Assembly (NCBI GenBank): GCA_041745295.1
Contig: JBGTJE010000019.1
Span: 1-64,000 of the forward strand
From: JANMEB01 sp041745295
GTDB taxonomy: Bacteria > Planctomycetota > Planctomycetia > Pirellulales > Pirellulaceae
Direction: 5' to 3'
Length of the DNA: 64,000 nt
Positions within the stretch are counted from its first letter, which is position 1. The number at the start of each line of letters is the position of its first letter. Shown piece by piece: positions 36,201 to 44,452 of this stretch. The translations under genes and the position numbers were made by a program. Under the pieces are notes generated by a model, which did no database searches, had not been told where the DNA came from, and worked only from the letters and a program-made list of their open reading frames with translations.

Positions 36201-37581
36201 CCGTCAACATGAATACGGGAATGAAGCTGATGATCATGATCGCCATGGCGAAGAAAATGGGCCGGCCAACGGTCCTTAAGGCAGGCAAAAGAAGCTCGCG
36301 AGTATTTCCCCGCACCCGCGAATCGCCGAATTTCTCGTGAAGGGTGTGCGCGCCCTGATCGACCATCACGATGGCGGCATCGACCAAGACCCCAATCGAA
36401 ATGGCGATGCCAGCGAGCGACATGATGTTCGACGAGATTCCCAGATGCCGCATCAAGATAAACGAGATCAGCACGGACATGGGTAGGGTTAGGCAAATGA
36501 TCAAGGCACTCCGGAAATGCCACATGATCACGAAGATCACGAGGCTGGCGACCAATGCTTCTTCGAACAGTGTCCTGGTAACGGCGTCAATGGCATTCTC
36601 GATTAGTCGCGTTCGATCGTAGAATGGAACGATCCGCACGCCCTCCGGCAAACCGGCTTGCAGCTGCTCGATTTTTTTCTTGATCCGATCGGTTACTTGC
36701 AGCGGATTTTCGCCGAATCGCATCAGCACGACGCCGCCCACGGCTTCGTTGCCATTTTTTTCCAGCACGTTGCGCCGTTGAGCCGAGCCGAACTGAACGA
36801 CCGCGACATCACCCACGAAAATAGGAGTTCCGTCGATGGATTTGACGACCGTTTTTTCAACGTCGGCCAGCGATTTAATCCAGCCAGTGCTGCGCACCAG
36901 ATACTCGGAACTTCCTTTTTGAATCACGCGCCCACCAACCGAGGAATTGGAGCGTGCAACGGCCGAGTACAACTCGCCGAGGGTCACATTGAACGAACGC
37001 AGTTTATTGGGATCGACGTCGACCTGGTACTCAATCGGAAAACCACCGACCGAAGCGACTTCGGCGACTCCCGGAACGCTGTAAAGTTGGTAGCGGACGA
37101 ACCAGTCTTGAATCGCCCTCAGCCTTCCGATGTCGTAGCCTTCCCCTTCCACCGTGTACCAAAAGATTTGACCGACCGCCGTAGCATCAGGTGCCAAGTA
37201 GGCATCCACGCCTTCCGGCAAAAACGTCTTGGCGATCGATAACTTCTCCAGGATGCGTTGGCGGGCAAAGTAAAAGTCAATTCCTTCCTCGAAAATGATG
37301 TTGACCATCGAGAAACCGAACTCGGAAGTCGCGCGGATTGCCTTGACTCCGGCCAATCCTTGCAAATTGACCGAGAGAGGATACGTAACTTGGTCCTCAA
37401 TCTCTTTAGGACTGCGGCCGGGCCAATCGGCGAAAACGATGACTTGGTTTTCAGACAAATCAGGGATGGCATCAACGGGCGTGTTGATCGTGGAATGGAT
37501 ACCCCAAACCACAATCCCCAGCGCAAGGAAGAACACAACCAGAGGATTGCGCACTGAATACTCAATTATTTTTTCGATCAT
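33241..37581 (-). CDS. cusA: oversized CusA-like heavy-metal RND permease, set C
   Basis: A 1446-residue RND permease, against about 1050 for CusA. The N-terminal half is ordinary (PVDAIPDLSENQVIV, EFGFSMVNIIFEEG). The relay helix reads IGVLVDAAIVMVD, the CusA pattern, with Asp in place of the relay Glu. Two insertions account for the size: about residues 525-655 add several hydrophobic helices before the second porter loop (IPLGREFMPPLSEG), and about 765-1005 add a helical, charged domain in the periplasmic part. A Ser/Asn-rich linker follows near 1160. Cu/Ag is the likely substrate because the adaptor and neighbour carry CP/CC modules. It is 8 bases after the adaptor gene. Confidence 0.9.
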   Translation of the reverse strand: MIEKIIEYSVRNPLVVFFLALGIVVWGIHSTINTPVDAIPDLSENQVIVFADWPGRSPKEIEDQVTYPLSVNLQGLAGVKAIRATSEFGFSMVNIIFEEGIDFYFARQRILEKLSIAKTFLPEGVDAYLAPDATAVGQIFWYTVEGEGYDIGRLRAIQDWFVRYQLYSVPGVAEVASVGGFPIEYQVDVDPNKLRSFNVTLGELYSAVARSNSSVGGRVIQKGSSEYLVRSTGWIKSLADVEKTVVKSIDGTPIFVGDVAVVQFGSAQRRNVLEKNGNEAVGGVVLMRFGENPLQVTDRIKKKIEQLQAGLPEGVRIVPFYDRTRLIENAIDAVTRTLFEEALVASLVIFVIMWHFRSALIICLTLPMSVLISFILMRHLGISSNIMSLAGIAISIGVLVDAAIVMVDQGAHTLHEKFGDSRVRGNTRELLLPALRTVGRPIFFAMAIMIISFIPVFMLTGMEGKMFHPLAFTKSFALIGVAILAITLVPAIIPWMLRGRIRHEEDSWMIRRVIEIYRPVLNFVLDHPWPVVWTVSVICLLGSIPTGSSWVFGFALALALGMSSWAAWGEAASFRKHWKWVAVLWFVAVSVPVLIAILKGWQPAWIPSAIADKSWILLAIALLVIAVASFLVVRIAAQLRFAPMLTMIASLLVVGLFAKQTMIPLGREFMPPLSEGSILDMPVTIPRASVTQAAADLKARDAEIRAFPEIESVVGKAGRAETPTDPAPLDMVETVINLRPQEFWLKRELRYDDALSQSKRIVQAMLRANFLSSEASPAQREQLINDATMISIARFDEMMRSVVLQEQALFEDRLKQHLIRAVVGDVVKLFVANGTLSEHVKAQVAVELESLVPQQFGEYLVHSADSPTVEKIALIVHRQLVERRQAKADADAFVIRENPIIEFFRGAGEAFGLERQSFNQLLLDKVNAERDRLWSEFVRQLNWQLLDQAAPMYTRLAHENIQGKAKELTLWAGSPSPEQLTSVHESVQNEFASGLMLWRRDKESLLAELDSVVRMPGWGNIWTQPIINRIDMLATGVNTMLGVRVFGDDIEKIAAKCEEIAAILKRLRGAVDVSADQVVGEGYLEINIDRERAARFGVSVGDIQDVIETALGGRVITMTVEGRERFPIRIRYARAFREDEESVKNLLVAGMNSGQASNTGTTMPESNVNAGQESNSSANSDSGSGKQLQIPLSQIADIRITSGPSMIRSENGLLRSFVRLNVRDRDIIGFVEEAQKAVATEISMPAGMYIEWTGQFEHELRARRTFTIIVPIVVLTIFLILYIVYHDLADTLIVMCLTVPGAVFGGVLFQYLFGYNFSVAVWVGFIACFGLATQGGLVILVYLREAIDRRGGLENMTLEQVRAAVMEGAVHRLRPKLMTELTTMIGLAPMLWASGVGSEIMQPMAAPVLGGILVADEVVDLLLPVLFYRVRAHRWRKLQAKLNGTE

Positions 37582-37589
37582 GGCGGTGA

Positions 37590-39566
37590 CTATTCTGGAG
37601 GCTGTTTGACGTTTTGAGCCTTCCAGCGACTCACTTTTTCCAACGTATCGGCGGCATTACGCTGAGCCATGTCCGTGCAACCTTCGCAGCAAATCATGAC
37701 AGGCTCGCCGTCGACAATGATCTTGAGCGGCACCCCCATAGAGCCCAGCGGCTCTTCGGTGATGGGACAAAGAACTTGCAATTTGGACAACGATTGATCC
37801 TCGGCGTTCAGCTGCGCGATATTGGCTAGAAATTCCTCCGTCAGGCGCAGGGGCGAAGGATCGGCGACCGATTCGCTTTGGTCTGAAGGCAAAATAGAAG
37901 GCGGCTGTGGGTTCGAGGTCGTGTCATCGTCGCTTCCATTTCCCGAAGGACTGCCGCCAGCACCGAAATAGGCCGCCGATGCGGCCGGATTGAGCCGAGT
38001 CTCCGCGTCGATCAAGAATGCGCCGGCAGCGGCGACTTGATCTCCGGGCAACAGCCCGGAAACAACCGAATAGAATCCGTCTGACCTGCTGCCAAGCTTC
38101 ACCTCGACGCCTTCGAAGACTCCGTCGCCTCGTTGGACATAAACGATTTTCTGATCGCCGGTATCGATCACGGCCCCTTCCGGCACGGCGAGCACTCCCA
38201 AGTCAGAAACGGTTTGGATCCGCGCCAAATAGTAATCCGGCTTGCTCTCGATCGCTCCGATGCAACCAGCACAACAAAGAAATACGGTTTGCCCATTGGC
38301 GAGGATAGGAATCGGATCTCCCATGCTCCCCAGTTTTGCGCCTGTCACAGGACAGATCGATTGGCGAGCTATTGCCTCAGCCGGATCGCTAGGAGCCTCT
38401 TGTGAGGCCACCAGCATGGACTGAAATGGCTCGGTCGTTTGCATCGCCGTTTCTAATACCACGGTCGCGTACATGCCCGCCCGAAGTAGCAATGCTTCAT
38501 TAGCAACTTCAAAGCGAACCCGATTGGTTCGTGTGGCTGACTGCAGCTCGGGGTAGATCAAGCTGACCGAACCACGAAACTTTTGGTCTGGATAAGCGTC
38601 GACCGTTGCAATAATCTCTTGGCCTTCCTGCAACAGACCGATATCGCGTTCGAACACGTCTGCTTCAATCCAAACGGTCGAAAGATCGGCGATCTCGAAC
38701 AGCATCTGTCCCGCCGTGATACTGGCACCCTGTTGGACATTTTTTTTGATGACGTAGCCGGTCGAAGGCGAGCGAACAACAACTCGATAGTTTGCATCGT
38801 TCGAGGCAAGCATTTTGTCGATTTCACGGTCATCGATTCCCAACAAGCGAATCTTGTCGCGCGCGATCGCCGCCAGTGAGCTGCCGCTAATGTTTTGTGC
38901 AACCCTTAACTCTTGAATGGCCGCATAAAGTTCCGGGCTGTAGATTTCCGCCAACGGGTCCCCCTGTCGCACCTCCATAAACGTTTTATCGACCATCAGT
39001 TTTTCCAAATAGCCACCGATGCGACTAACGATCTGCGACCGTGTCCCTTCGTTGTACGCCACAGCCCCGACCGTTCGGAGGCTCCTTGTCATCGGGCGAA
39101 TCGCAATCTCGTTGGTGCGAATCCCGGCCATCCGAACTCGATCGGGAGTTAGGCTGACGCGACCAACGACCCCCGGCGGAAGTATCATAGGTTCGCCCTT
39201 CTTTCGGAGTGACAGGGGCATACCGCAAATCGGGCATTTCGGAATCGAACCATTGGGATCTGGTCCGTTGCGGATCACGCTCGGATCCATGGGGCAATAG
39301 AATTCGGTGTCGCCTCCCATGTTGGCCGAAACTACGACGGCGGGCCGCGTGAATCGGTCCCAATAGTTTTGAAGCGTGTCCCAGTAGCCAATGATCAATC
39401 CGATGCCTACCAATACGGCCACAAACCGCAGCCGGACTTCCAGCATCCTTAGGGCAAACCAAAATGCCCGAAATCGTGATTTGCCAGTTGCCTCAACGGC
39501 CGGAACAAAATCGTGGGAGTTTTCTCCCGCGTTATCGGCGTGGGTCGGGTCCTGCGAGTTGCTCAT
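37590..39566 (-). CDS. cusB: CusB-like RND adaptor with heavy-metal-binding and CP/CC modules, set C
   Basis: A 658-residue adaptor. One membrane helix lies near residue 40-62. A heavy-metal-binding domain follows (YCPMDP and CPICGMPL). The standard adaptor has lipoyl halves around GGYLEKLMVDKTF and SPSTGYVIKKNVQQGA, a hairpin and a beta-barrel. Two extra modules of the CP-LGSMG-CC-x-x-C type are present: one inserted in the middle (about 415-460) and one at the C-terminus (about 610-655). The same module occurs four times in the protein encoded upstream. The ATG at 39566 follows GGAG and is chosen over one at 39626. A Cu(I)/Ag(I) role is inferred. Confidence 0.9.
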   Translation of the reverse strand: MSNSQDPTHADNAGENSHDFVPAVEATGKSRFRAFWFALRMLEVRLRFVAVLVGIGLIIGYWDTLQNYWDRFTRPAVVVSANMGGDTEFYCPMDPSVIRNGPDPNGSIPKCPICGMPLSLRKKGEPMILPPGVVGRVSLTPDRVRMAGIRTNEIAIRPMTRSLRTVGAVAYNEGTRSQIVSRIGGYLEKLMVDKTFMEVRQGDPLAEIYSPELYAAIQELRVAQNISGSSLAAIARDKIRLLGIDDREIDKMLASNDANYRVVVRSPSTGYVIKKNVQQGASITAGQMLFEIADLSTVWIEADVFERDIGLLQEGQEIIATVDAYPDQKFRGSVSLIYPELQSATRTNRVRFEVANEALLLRAGMYATVVLETAMQTTEPFQSMLVASQEAPSDPAEAIARQSICPVTGAKLGSMGDPIPILANGQTVFLCCAGCIGAIESKPDYYLARIQTVSDLGVLAVPEGAVIDTGDQKIVYVQRGDGVFEGVEVKLGSRSDGFYSVVSGLLPGDQVAAAGAFLIDAETRLNPAASAAYFGAGGSPSGNGSDDDTTSNPQPPSILPSDQSESVADPSPLRLTEEFLANIAQLNAEDQSLSKLQVLCPITEEPLGSMGVPLKIIVDGEPVMICCEGCTDMAQRNAADTLEKVSRWKAQNVKQPPE

Positions 39567-39681
39567 TTTCGAACTCCAATAATTGTCAGCGGGCCGCTTG
39601 GGTATGGTTTTCCATGTGCCCAGCAAATCGGCGCCAAATCGATGCGCGAGGTTTTGGCGTTCTCGGCATAAAAAGGGGAAA

Positions 39682-39709
39682 TGGCACCCAGGTATTCACC
39701 TGGGTGCCA
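39682..39709 (-). terminator. perfect 12-bp hairpin followed by pyrimidine tract
   Basis: TGGCACCCAGGT (39682-39693), loop ATTC, ACCTGGGTGCCA (39698-39709): twelve paired bases with no mismatch. In the minus direction it is followed by ATTTCCCCTTTTT, so it could act as an intrinsic terminator or attenuator between the four-module gene and the set C adaptor gene. Similar GGCACCCAGGT hairpins occur as dispersed elements in planctomycete genomes to my recollection, so it may instead be a repeat. Confidence 0.6.
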
Positions 39710-39725
39710 CAAAATCAGTTCCTAA

Positions 39726-40592
39726 CTATTTGTCCTGTTTTGGTTGATCGCGACTCGTATCTGTGTGGTCCGTGTGACTCGCGTGCGCCGACTTGGCGTA
39801 AAGTTCGTTGACTTTTGCCAAATACGTCGATGGGTCAGCCTTGATTTTCGCAATGCAATCCGGGCAGCAGACAAAAACACGACGACCGTCCACGACTGCC
39901 GATTGAGCATCGGCCGGCGGTGCTTCATTAGTCACCGGACAAACGCCTTGGGCTTTCATCAGGTTCGCTTGAATCGTTTTCGAGTGCTCTGCGCTGAACG
40001 GTTTGCCTTCGCAACCTTTACAACAGAGAAATACTTCCTCGCCGTCAGCCGCAGTGGCTTTGATCGGAGCCCCCATCGAACCCAACGCTTTGCCGGAAAC
40101 AGGGCAAATTCCTTGGGCCGCAATGAGTAGCAGTTGAGTATTCATCTGAGAGTCGGCGGCAACAAATGCCGTGTAGCTGGCGTTAACTTTGGCCAGTGCC
40201 GTTGCTGGATCGGCTTTGATCTTCTCGATGCACGGTGGGCAGCAGACAAAAATCTGTTGGCCATTCACCACAGTCGACTTTTTTTCAGCCGTCACCGGCT
40301 TGCCCATGATTGGGCACGTCCCTTGAGCCTTGGCGAAATTGGCTTGAATCGATTTCCAATGCTCCGCATCAGCTTTTTCGCCCTTACAGCCCTCGCAGCA
40401 GAGGAAGACGTTCTGCTCACCCATCTTCACTTTGATGGGAGTGCCCATCGATCCCAAACTCTCTCCGGAAACCGGACAGATTTTTTGGACGTGGATTTGC
40501 AACATGTCTGCGGCATCAGGTGTTTTTTCTTGGGCTGTCCCCGTCGTGACCGTGAATCCAATCAATAACAAAACACTCAAGAGAGATTTCAT
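39726..40592 (-). CDS. secreted protein with four CP/CC metal-binding modules, set C
   Basis: A 288-residue protein with a signal peptide (cut near GTAQE). Four modules run through it: 39-90, 93-140, 163-215 and 218-265. Each begins CP[VI] and ends with [VI]F[LV]CC-x-x-C. Modules 1 and 3 carry LGSMG-x-P and GC; modules 2 and 4 lack LGSMG and have a CCP-x-C ending. The A-B-A-B order shows an internal duplication of a pair. They resemble YHS/TRASH-like small metal-binding folds. The set C adaptor has two more A-type modules. Likely a periplasmic Cu(I) store or chaperone. AAAGGA stands before the ATG. Confidence 0.85.
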   Translation of the reverse strand: MKSLLSVLLLIGFTVTTGTAQEKTPDAADMLQIHVQKICPVSGESLGSMGTPIKVKMGEQNVFLCCEGCKGEKADAEHWKSIQANFAKAQGTCPIMGKPVTAEKKSTVVNGQQIFVCCPPCIEKIKADPATALAKVNASYTAFVAADSQMNTQLLLIAAQGICPVSGKALGSMGAPIKATAADGEEVFLCCKGCEGKPFSAEHSKTIQANLMKAQGVCPVTNEAPPADAQSAVVDGRRVFVCCPDCIAKIKADPSTYLAKVNELYAKSAHASHTDHTDTSRDQPKQDK

Positions 40593-40859
40593 TGTCTTAT
40601 CCTTTACAAATGTTTAACGGCTCGATCCCCCGGGATCGTTCACCCGAACTGCACAAAAATGAAACAGCAAGGATCAACAACTCAAACGGCTGTAATGGGC
40701 GTTGCCTTGCGACATGAACAATCGCACTGGAAATCCAACCGCGATAAAGTCCACGTGTTTGACTACCTTGAAAGGGCACGGAACACGCCAATTTGAAACC
40801 ATACACGGCGCGAAAACTCGATTACCGGATAAGGTCGGCGCGCAGTATTCCTAGCGCGA

Positions 40860-41420
40860 TCAAATCTGCCAAGTGCAAAGAAGGGATTGGCGACGCGTGT
40901 GCGTCATCAGGGCCAACCCATAGTCGACGCCGTCCAGAAACGATGGCGTCAGAGTAGTAACGTCAGAAATTGCCGGAAAGCCCACTTGGAAGCAGATAGC
41001 CGGGAATTCAATTCGGAGGTTGTCGCGCCGCTCGGGTGCCGGCGCGTTTGGCGTCGGAAGCTGATGCGAACAACGACAAACATTTCCAGTTGATTCGTCC
41101 AGAACCGAAGATCGATCGGCGGATAAATCTTTGCTGTTCAGGCGCGCATCGGCGCTTCCGTGATGCGTATTTGAGCAACAAGATTTTGGTGATTCCGCCT
41201 TGGATTGCTGGCAGCACTTGTTGGCGGCCTGCGAATGTCCATAACAATCTTGCTCAGCAGGTGGCTGGCTTTTGGTATGGGAAGCACAGCATTGGCAAGT
41301 TGCGCTTCCCGCGCCCGGACAGCCGGTAGTGCATGGACCGCCACCAAACGTGAACACGTTCCCAAACGTCAAAGCGATGACGAGGACTAGTGAAATCGTT
41401 CGATGATAGGGGAAATACAT
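40860..41420 (-). CDS. small secreted Cys-rich protein, leader of efflux set C
   Basis: A 186-residue protein. The signal-like segment is followed by a dense Cys cluster: GPCTTGCPG, TCQCCASH, NKCCQQS, SCCSNTHHG, and NVCRCSH further on. The tail contains hydrophobic stretches and ends RRQSLLCTWQI, which echoes the LLCVWLL end of the set A leader. Probably an extracytoplasmic metal-binding protein. It is the first gene of minus-strand set C, with 267 bases to the next gene, in which nothing else is called apart from a GATCCCCCGGGATC palindrome. Confidence 0.65.
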   Translation of the reverse strand: MYFPYHRTISLVLVIALTFGNVFTFGGGPCTTGCPGAGSATCQCCASHTKSQPPAEQDCYGHSQAANKCCQQSKAESPKSCCSNTHHGSADARLNSKDLSADRSSVLDESTGNVCRCSHQLPTPNAPAPERRDNLRIEFPAICFQVGFPAISDVTTLTPSFLDGVDYGLALMTHTRRQSLLCTWQI

Positions 41421-41815
41421 GACCTGAGACTTCTCGGAGGGTCTTTCGAGACATTTTTTGGTCCGTACAAGTATGCGACGTTAAACCTTGAAAGTCAATT
41501 TGAGTCTGTAACCAAGGTGTCACGCGACACACCGCTGTGTTTCTCGTCGAAAGTGATCGCTAGCGAAGTTAATGTGCGCAATTTTCTACGTTTCGCCGAG
41601 CCGCATTGAAGAAACACCTTCGTCGTGTCTTTCGATCGGTCAAGAATGCGCGATTAGTCGGGTCACGCTGGCTTTGGCATCTGTACCCATTTTTCCAAAA
41701 ACGAGTACGGAATCCGCCGATGATGACGACAATTGTATCTCATCGCCGTTGTCGGCAATTTGGCCCTAGGTGGAACCCAATCGCGCTTCCCCTATGTTCG
41801 CTCAAGGCGATCGTA
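41421..41815. promoter_or_regulatory. divergent intergenic region between set C and TolC gene
   Basis: Promoters for the minus-strand set C and the plus-strand TolC gene must lie here. ACCTTG (41485-41490) and CAAGGT (41513-41518) form an inverted repeat like the ends of CueR/MerR operators, but the total span of 34 bases is too long for the standard arrangement. No gene is accepted here; a longer in-frame start for TolC at 41606 would extend into this stretch. Confidence 0.35.
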
Positions 41816-43330
41816 ATGGTTTCGTCAAATCGACTCCACTTTTTCGTAAGTCAATTCTGTCGACTGCTTCTGTTAGGAATTGGCGTCACAGGATGCCGAG
41901 TATCGGATACTCCATCCATGCCATCGACCATGGTGTCGCCGCCGATTAGCTCGCGTTTTGGGGCCGCCAGCGAACTCAATTCACCTGGGTCGATTGGCAA
42001 CGGTCAGAAGAGCCCAACGAATAACGGCATCAAACTTGTTTCATTCCGAAACCAAGAGGGATCGACGTCCGCCCACCCAACCGCGCACGCACAGCTCCCG
42101 GATATGGTCGCCGCTAGTGATTCGCCAGGATTGCAAGTTGCCGACAGAAATCTTGATTACTTTCTACAACGAGCATTGAACTCGCATCCGAAAATTTTGG
42201 CTGCTCGGGCTCGCGTTTACGCGGCGCAATATCGCATTTCCCAAGCGATGGCTCTCGCCGATCCAATGGTCGAAACCATGTTCTGGCCAATTGAGGCCAA
42301 CGCCCAGCAGCTGGCTAGCGGCCGCATGACCAATCAATTGGATTTCAGTCAAGAAATTCCCTACCCCGAAAAACGAAGAACCAAAGGCGCGATAGCCGAG
42401 CGTGAAGTACAGATTGCGCAAGCCGAAGCAGATTTGATCGAGCGCGAAATTGCGGAGTCAGTGCGCCTTGCTTATTACGAACTTTGGTTTGCGACGCGGG
42501 CGATGGAGATTGTGACCAACAATCGCGACGTTGCGAGCCAGTTGGTCAAGGCGGCCGAAGCACGATATCGGGCCGAGGGTTCCCAACAAGACGTAATTCG
42601 GGCCCAACTGGAAACGGAAAAACTCGATCAACAGTTACTTGAGTTGACTCAGCAAAGGGCCGCTGCGCAAGCGGATTTGGCCGCGGTGATTCAAGATCCA
42701 TTGGCCGCGAATTTATCAGCCGAATCGTCGTTGCCGATTCAAGACATTCCACAACAACTCGAACAGCTCATTGCCCAAGCCGAGCAATGCAACCCCGAAC
42801 TTCGCGGCTTGGCTTGGCAGATTGAACGCGATCGCGAAAACCAACGATTGGCATGCCTGCAGAAATATCCCGACCTGCGACTGGGCATGCAATACGGAAT
42901 GATGACAACCGGCGGAGCAATCAGTCCCCAAGCAGATGGGATCGACAATATTAGTTTTTCAGTCGGCGTCACCCTACCGATATGGCGCGAGAAAATTCGA
43001 GCTGGGATTGGCGAGGCATCGGCCCAACACGCTAGTTCGACGCGACTCCTTGAGGCGCAACATCTTACCATCGCGAGCACCCTGCGACGACTTTTTGCCG
43101 AAGCCAATTCGCTCGAACAACAGCGAGATCTCTTTGTAAATCGAATCACCCCCAAGGCCGAGCAAGCGTTGCAAGTGGCGACTTCGGAATACGTGGTCGG
43201 CAAAACGACCTTCGCGCAATTGGTTGACAACTACTCTGAAGTCTTGACATTTCAGTTACAAACCGCCCGCCTCGAAGCCTCTCTGGCCGGTACGCTCGCA
43301 CAGATTCAGAAAACCATTGGCTGCAATTAG
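41816..43330 (+). CDS. TolC-family outer-membrane efflux lipoprotein (CusC-like), set C
   Basis: A 504-residue protein with a lipoprotein signal (LLLGIGVTGC). The mature protein has an N-terminal low-complexity linker of about 80 residues, then an outer-membrane-factor fold with NRDVASQLVKAAEARYRAEG and TSEYVVGKTTFAQLVDNY as typical helix ends of the two repeats. The ATG at 41816 gives a proper lipoprotein signal; a farther ATG at 41606 would add 70 residues without a signal and was rejected. It diverges from set C and probably supplies its outer-membrane channel. Its stop overlaps that of the truncated Csp-like gene on the other strand. Confidence 0.88.
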   Translation: MVSSNRLHFFVSQFCRLLLLGIGVTGCRVSDTPSMPSTMVSPPISSRFGAASELNSPGSIGNGQKSPTNNGIKLVSFRNQEGSTSAHPTAHAQLPDMVAASDSPGLQVADRNLDYFLQRALNSHPKILAARARVYAAQYRISQAMALADPMVETMFWPIEANAQQLASGRMTNQLDFSQEIPYPEKRRTKGAIAEREVQIAQAEADLIEREIAESVRLAYYELWFATRAMEIVTNNRDVASQLVKAAEARYRAEGSQQDVIRAQLETEKLDQQLLELTQQRAAAQADLAAVIQDPLAANLSAESSLPIQDIPQQLEQLIAQAEQCNPELRGLAWQIERDRENQRLACLQKYPDLRLGMQYGMMTTGGAISPQADGIDNISFSVGVTLPIWREKIRAGIGEASAQHASSTRLLEAQHLTIASTLRRLFAEANSLEQQRDLFVNRITPKAEQALQVATSEYVVGKTTFAQLVDNYSEVLTFQLQTARLEASLAGTLAQIQKTIGCN

Positions 43331-43491
43331 TTCAGGCAGTGCTTGAAGCCCGAGTCGCACTGGAGTTGACAGTCCGCGCTGGCTTTGGCGCATGTCATTA
43401 AGCGCTCGACGTGTTCGTGCTGGGCGTAAGCCGACTGCCCGGCGACGGCGATGGCCAGCGTGGCCACCATCAAGGAAAAGTTACGTAACAT
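43327..43491 (-). pseudogene. truncated Csp-like (four-helix Cys-rich) copper-storage protein
   Basis: A 54-residue frame with a good ribosome binding site (GGGAGGA). A signal peptide ends at SAYAQ, followed by HVERLMTCAKASADCQLQC and a final FKHCLN. The Cys spacing (C-x6-C-x3-C-x6-C) is that of the first helix pair of Csp/DUF326 four-helix-bundle copper storage proteins, which are about 110-130 residues long. Here the frame stops at once, and its TAA overlaps the TolC stop on the other strand (43327-43330). The rest of the gene is missing, so it is probably a truncated relic, although a short expressed peptide cannot be excluded. Confidence 0.55.
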
Positions 43492-43884
43492 CGTTAGATC
43501 CTCCCAATAGTAACAGGGTCGCCAGTCCCAGACTGTCTGGGACCGTTCCCGCTTTCTTGCTGCATACGGCATTCCAGCGGCCTAATTTATTGGCTTCTCT
43601 CCGGCAGGGTTGGATGCGCCGGACCGTTCCATTCTTCGTGAAAATTGCCTGTATTTGCAAAAAACATCGACACGGCTTTTCGTCGATCCGGATTCTTAGT
43701 CCAATGGACCGCTCAATTGCGTCTAGAGGCAGAGCACACGTCAGGTCTCGTGCCCACCTTGGCGTTTACCGCGCGACGATCACTTGAGCGGCCTATTGGG
43801 GACGTGCGAAATGCTAGGGAAAAGCCGGACATGAAAGCACCGCCTCCTGAAGTGGGAAGAAATGGGCGAGCCACGTCATCTAAT
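43492..43884. other. intergenic region between Csp-like relic and sigma factor relic
   Basis: Holds the hairpin at 43525-43543 and presumably promoters for the divergent genes. The plus-strand frame upstream of 43885 is open back to 43645, with another ATG at 43831, but these upstream residues do not look like sigma factor sequence. No other gene is supported. Confidence 0.4.
43525..43543. repeat. short perfect hairpin GTCCCAGA-CTG-TCTGGGAC
   Basis: Eight paired bases around a three-base loop, 34 bases upstream of the Csp-like start. It is too far from any gene end to be an obvious terminator and could be a dispersed palindromic element or part of the 5' leader of the Csp-like gene. Confidence 0.5.
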
Positions 43885-44451
43885 ATGACAGTGCGAGAAT
43901 CGGATTCTTGGTGCAGCAACAACGGATTGTTGGCCGAAGTTGTCGCGGGTTGCCAACGAGACGAGTCCGAAGCTCGGAAGCGCCTCTACGAGGTCTGCAA
44001 TCAAAAGGTGGGGCGTTTGGTGATTCGCATGGTCGGGATCCAAGAGGCGCCCGATCTGACGCAACAAGTGTTTTTGAAGCTCTTCCGCTCGATTGGGTAA
44101 TTCGGCGGACACACACGCTTCGAGACGTGGTTGTATCGGTAAGTGGTCAACGAGTGTTTGCAGTTCTTCCGCAGCAATGGGCGAGTGCCGCGCGGAACAT
44201 CGCCCGCAGAACTGTTGGATCGCCGGCCGACACACACGACCCAGATTCAGCACCGCGAGTTGTTGGAACTTGCACTGAAACGCATCGACCCGGATTCACG
44301 TTGCATCTTTTTGTTACGCGAAATCGACGGTCTTTCCTACGACAAACTTGCGAAGGTGCTCTACATTTCCGCCGGCACGGTTGGCTCACGCCTGAACCGG
44401 GCGCGAGCACAGTTACAGGAGCGCCTCCATGACCTCGGCTGGGAATTCTAG
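43885..44451 (+). pseudogene. ECF sigma factor gene with two in-frame stop codons
   Basis: Read through in one frame, this encodes a normal ECF (sigma-70 family) factor: region 2 with AEVVAGCQRDESEARKRLYE, APDLTQQVFLKLFRSIG and FGGHTRFETWLYR, then region 4 with IDPDSRCIFLLREIDGLSYD and a helix-turn-helix ending AGTVGSRLNRAR. TAA stops interrupt it at 44098-44100 (where homologues often have Gln) and 44140-44142 (just before VVNE), with no frame change between. A GTG directly after the second stop could allow re-initiation, but this would give only region 4. The start is ATG 43885 or 43831. The downstream anti-sigma gene is also broken, which supports loss of the pair. Confidence 0.85.
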
Positions 44452-44452
44452 A

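Noticed and set aside
40597..40806. Minus-strand 69-codon frame between the set C leader and the four-module gene
   Set aside because: No domain and no good start site; it ends in the ribosome binding region of the next gene and looks like leader sequence.
41485..41518. ACCTTG...CAAGGT inverted repeat resembling a CueR/MerR operator
   Set aside because: The total span of 34 bases does not fit the MerR-type geometry, and no MerR-family gene is present.
43885..44451. Stop codon recoding in the sigma factor gene
   Set aside because: Other genes of the window use TAA as a normal stop, and the adjacent anti-sigma gene is also broken, so gene decay is simpler.
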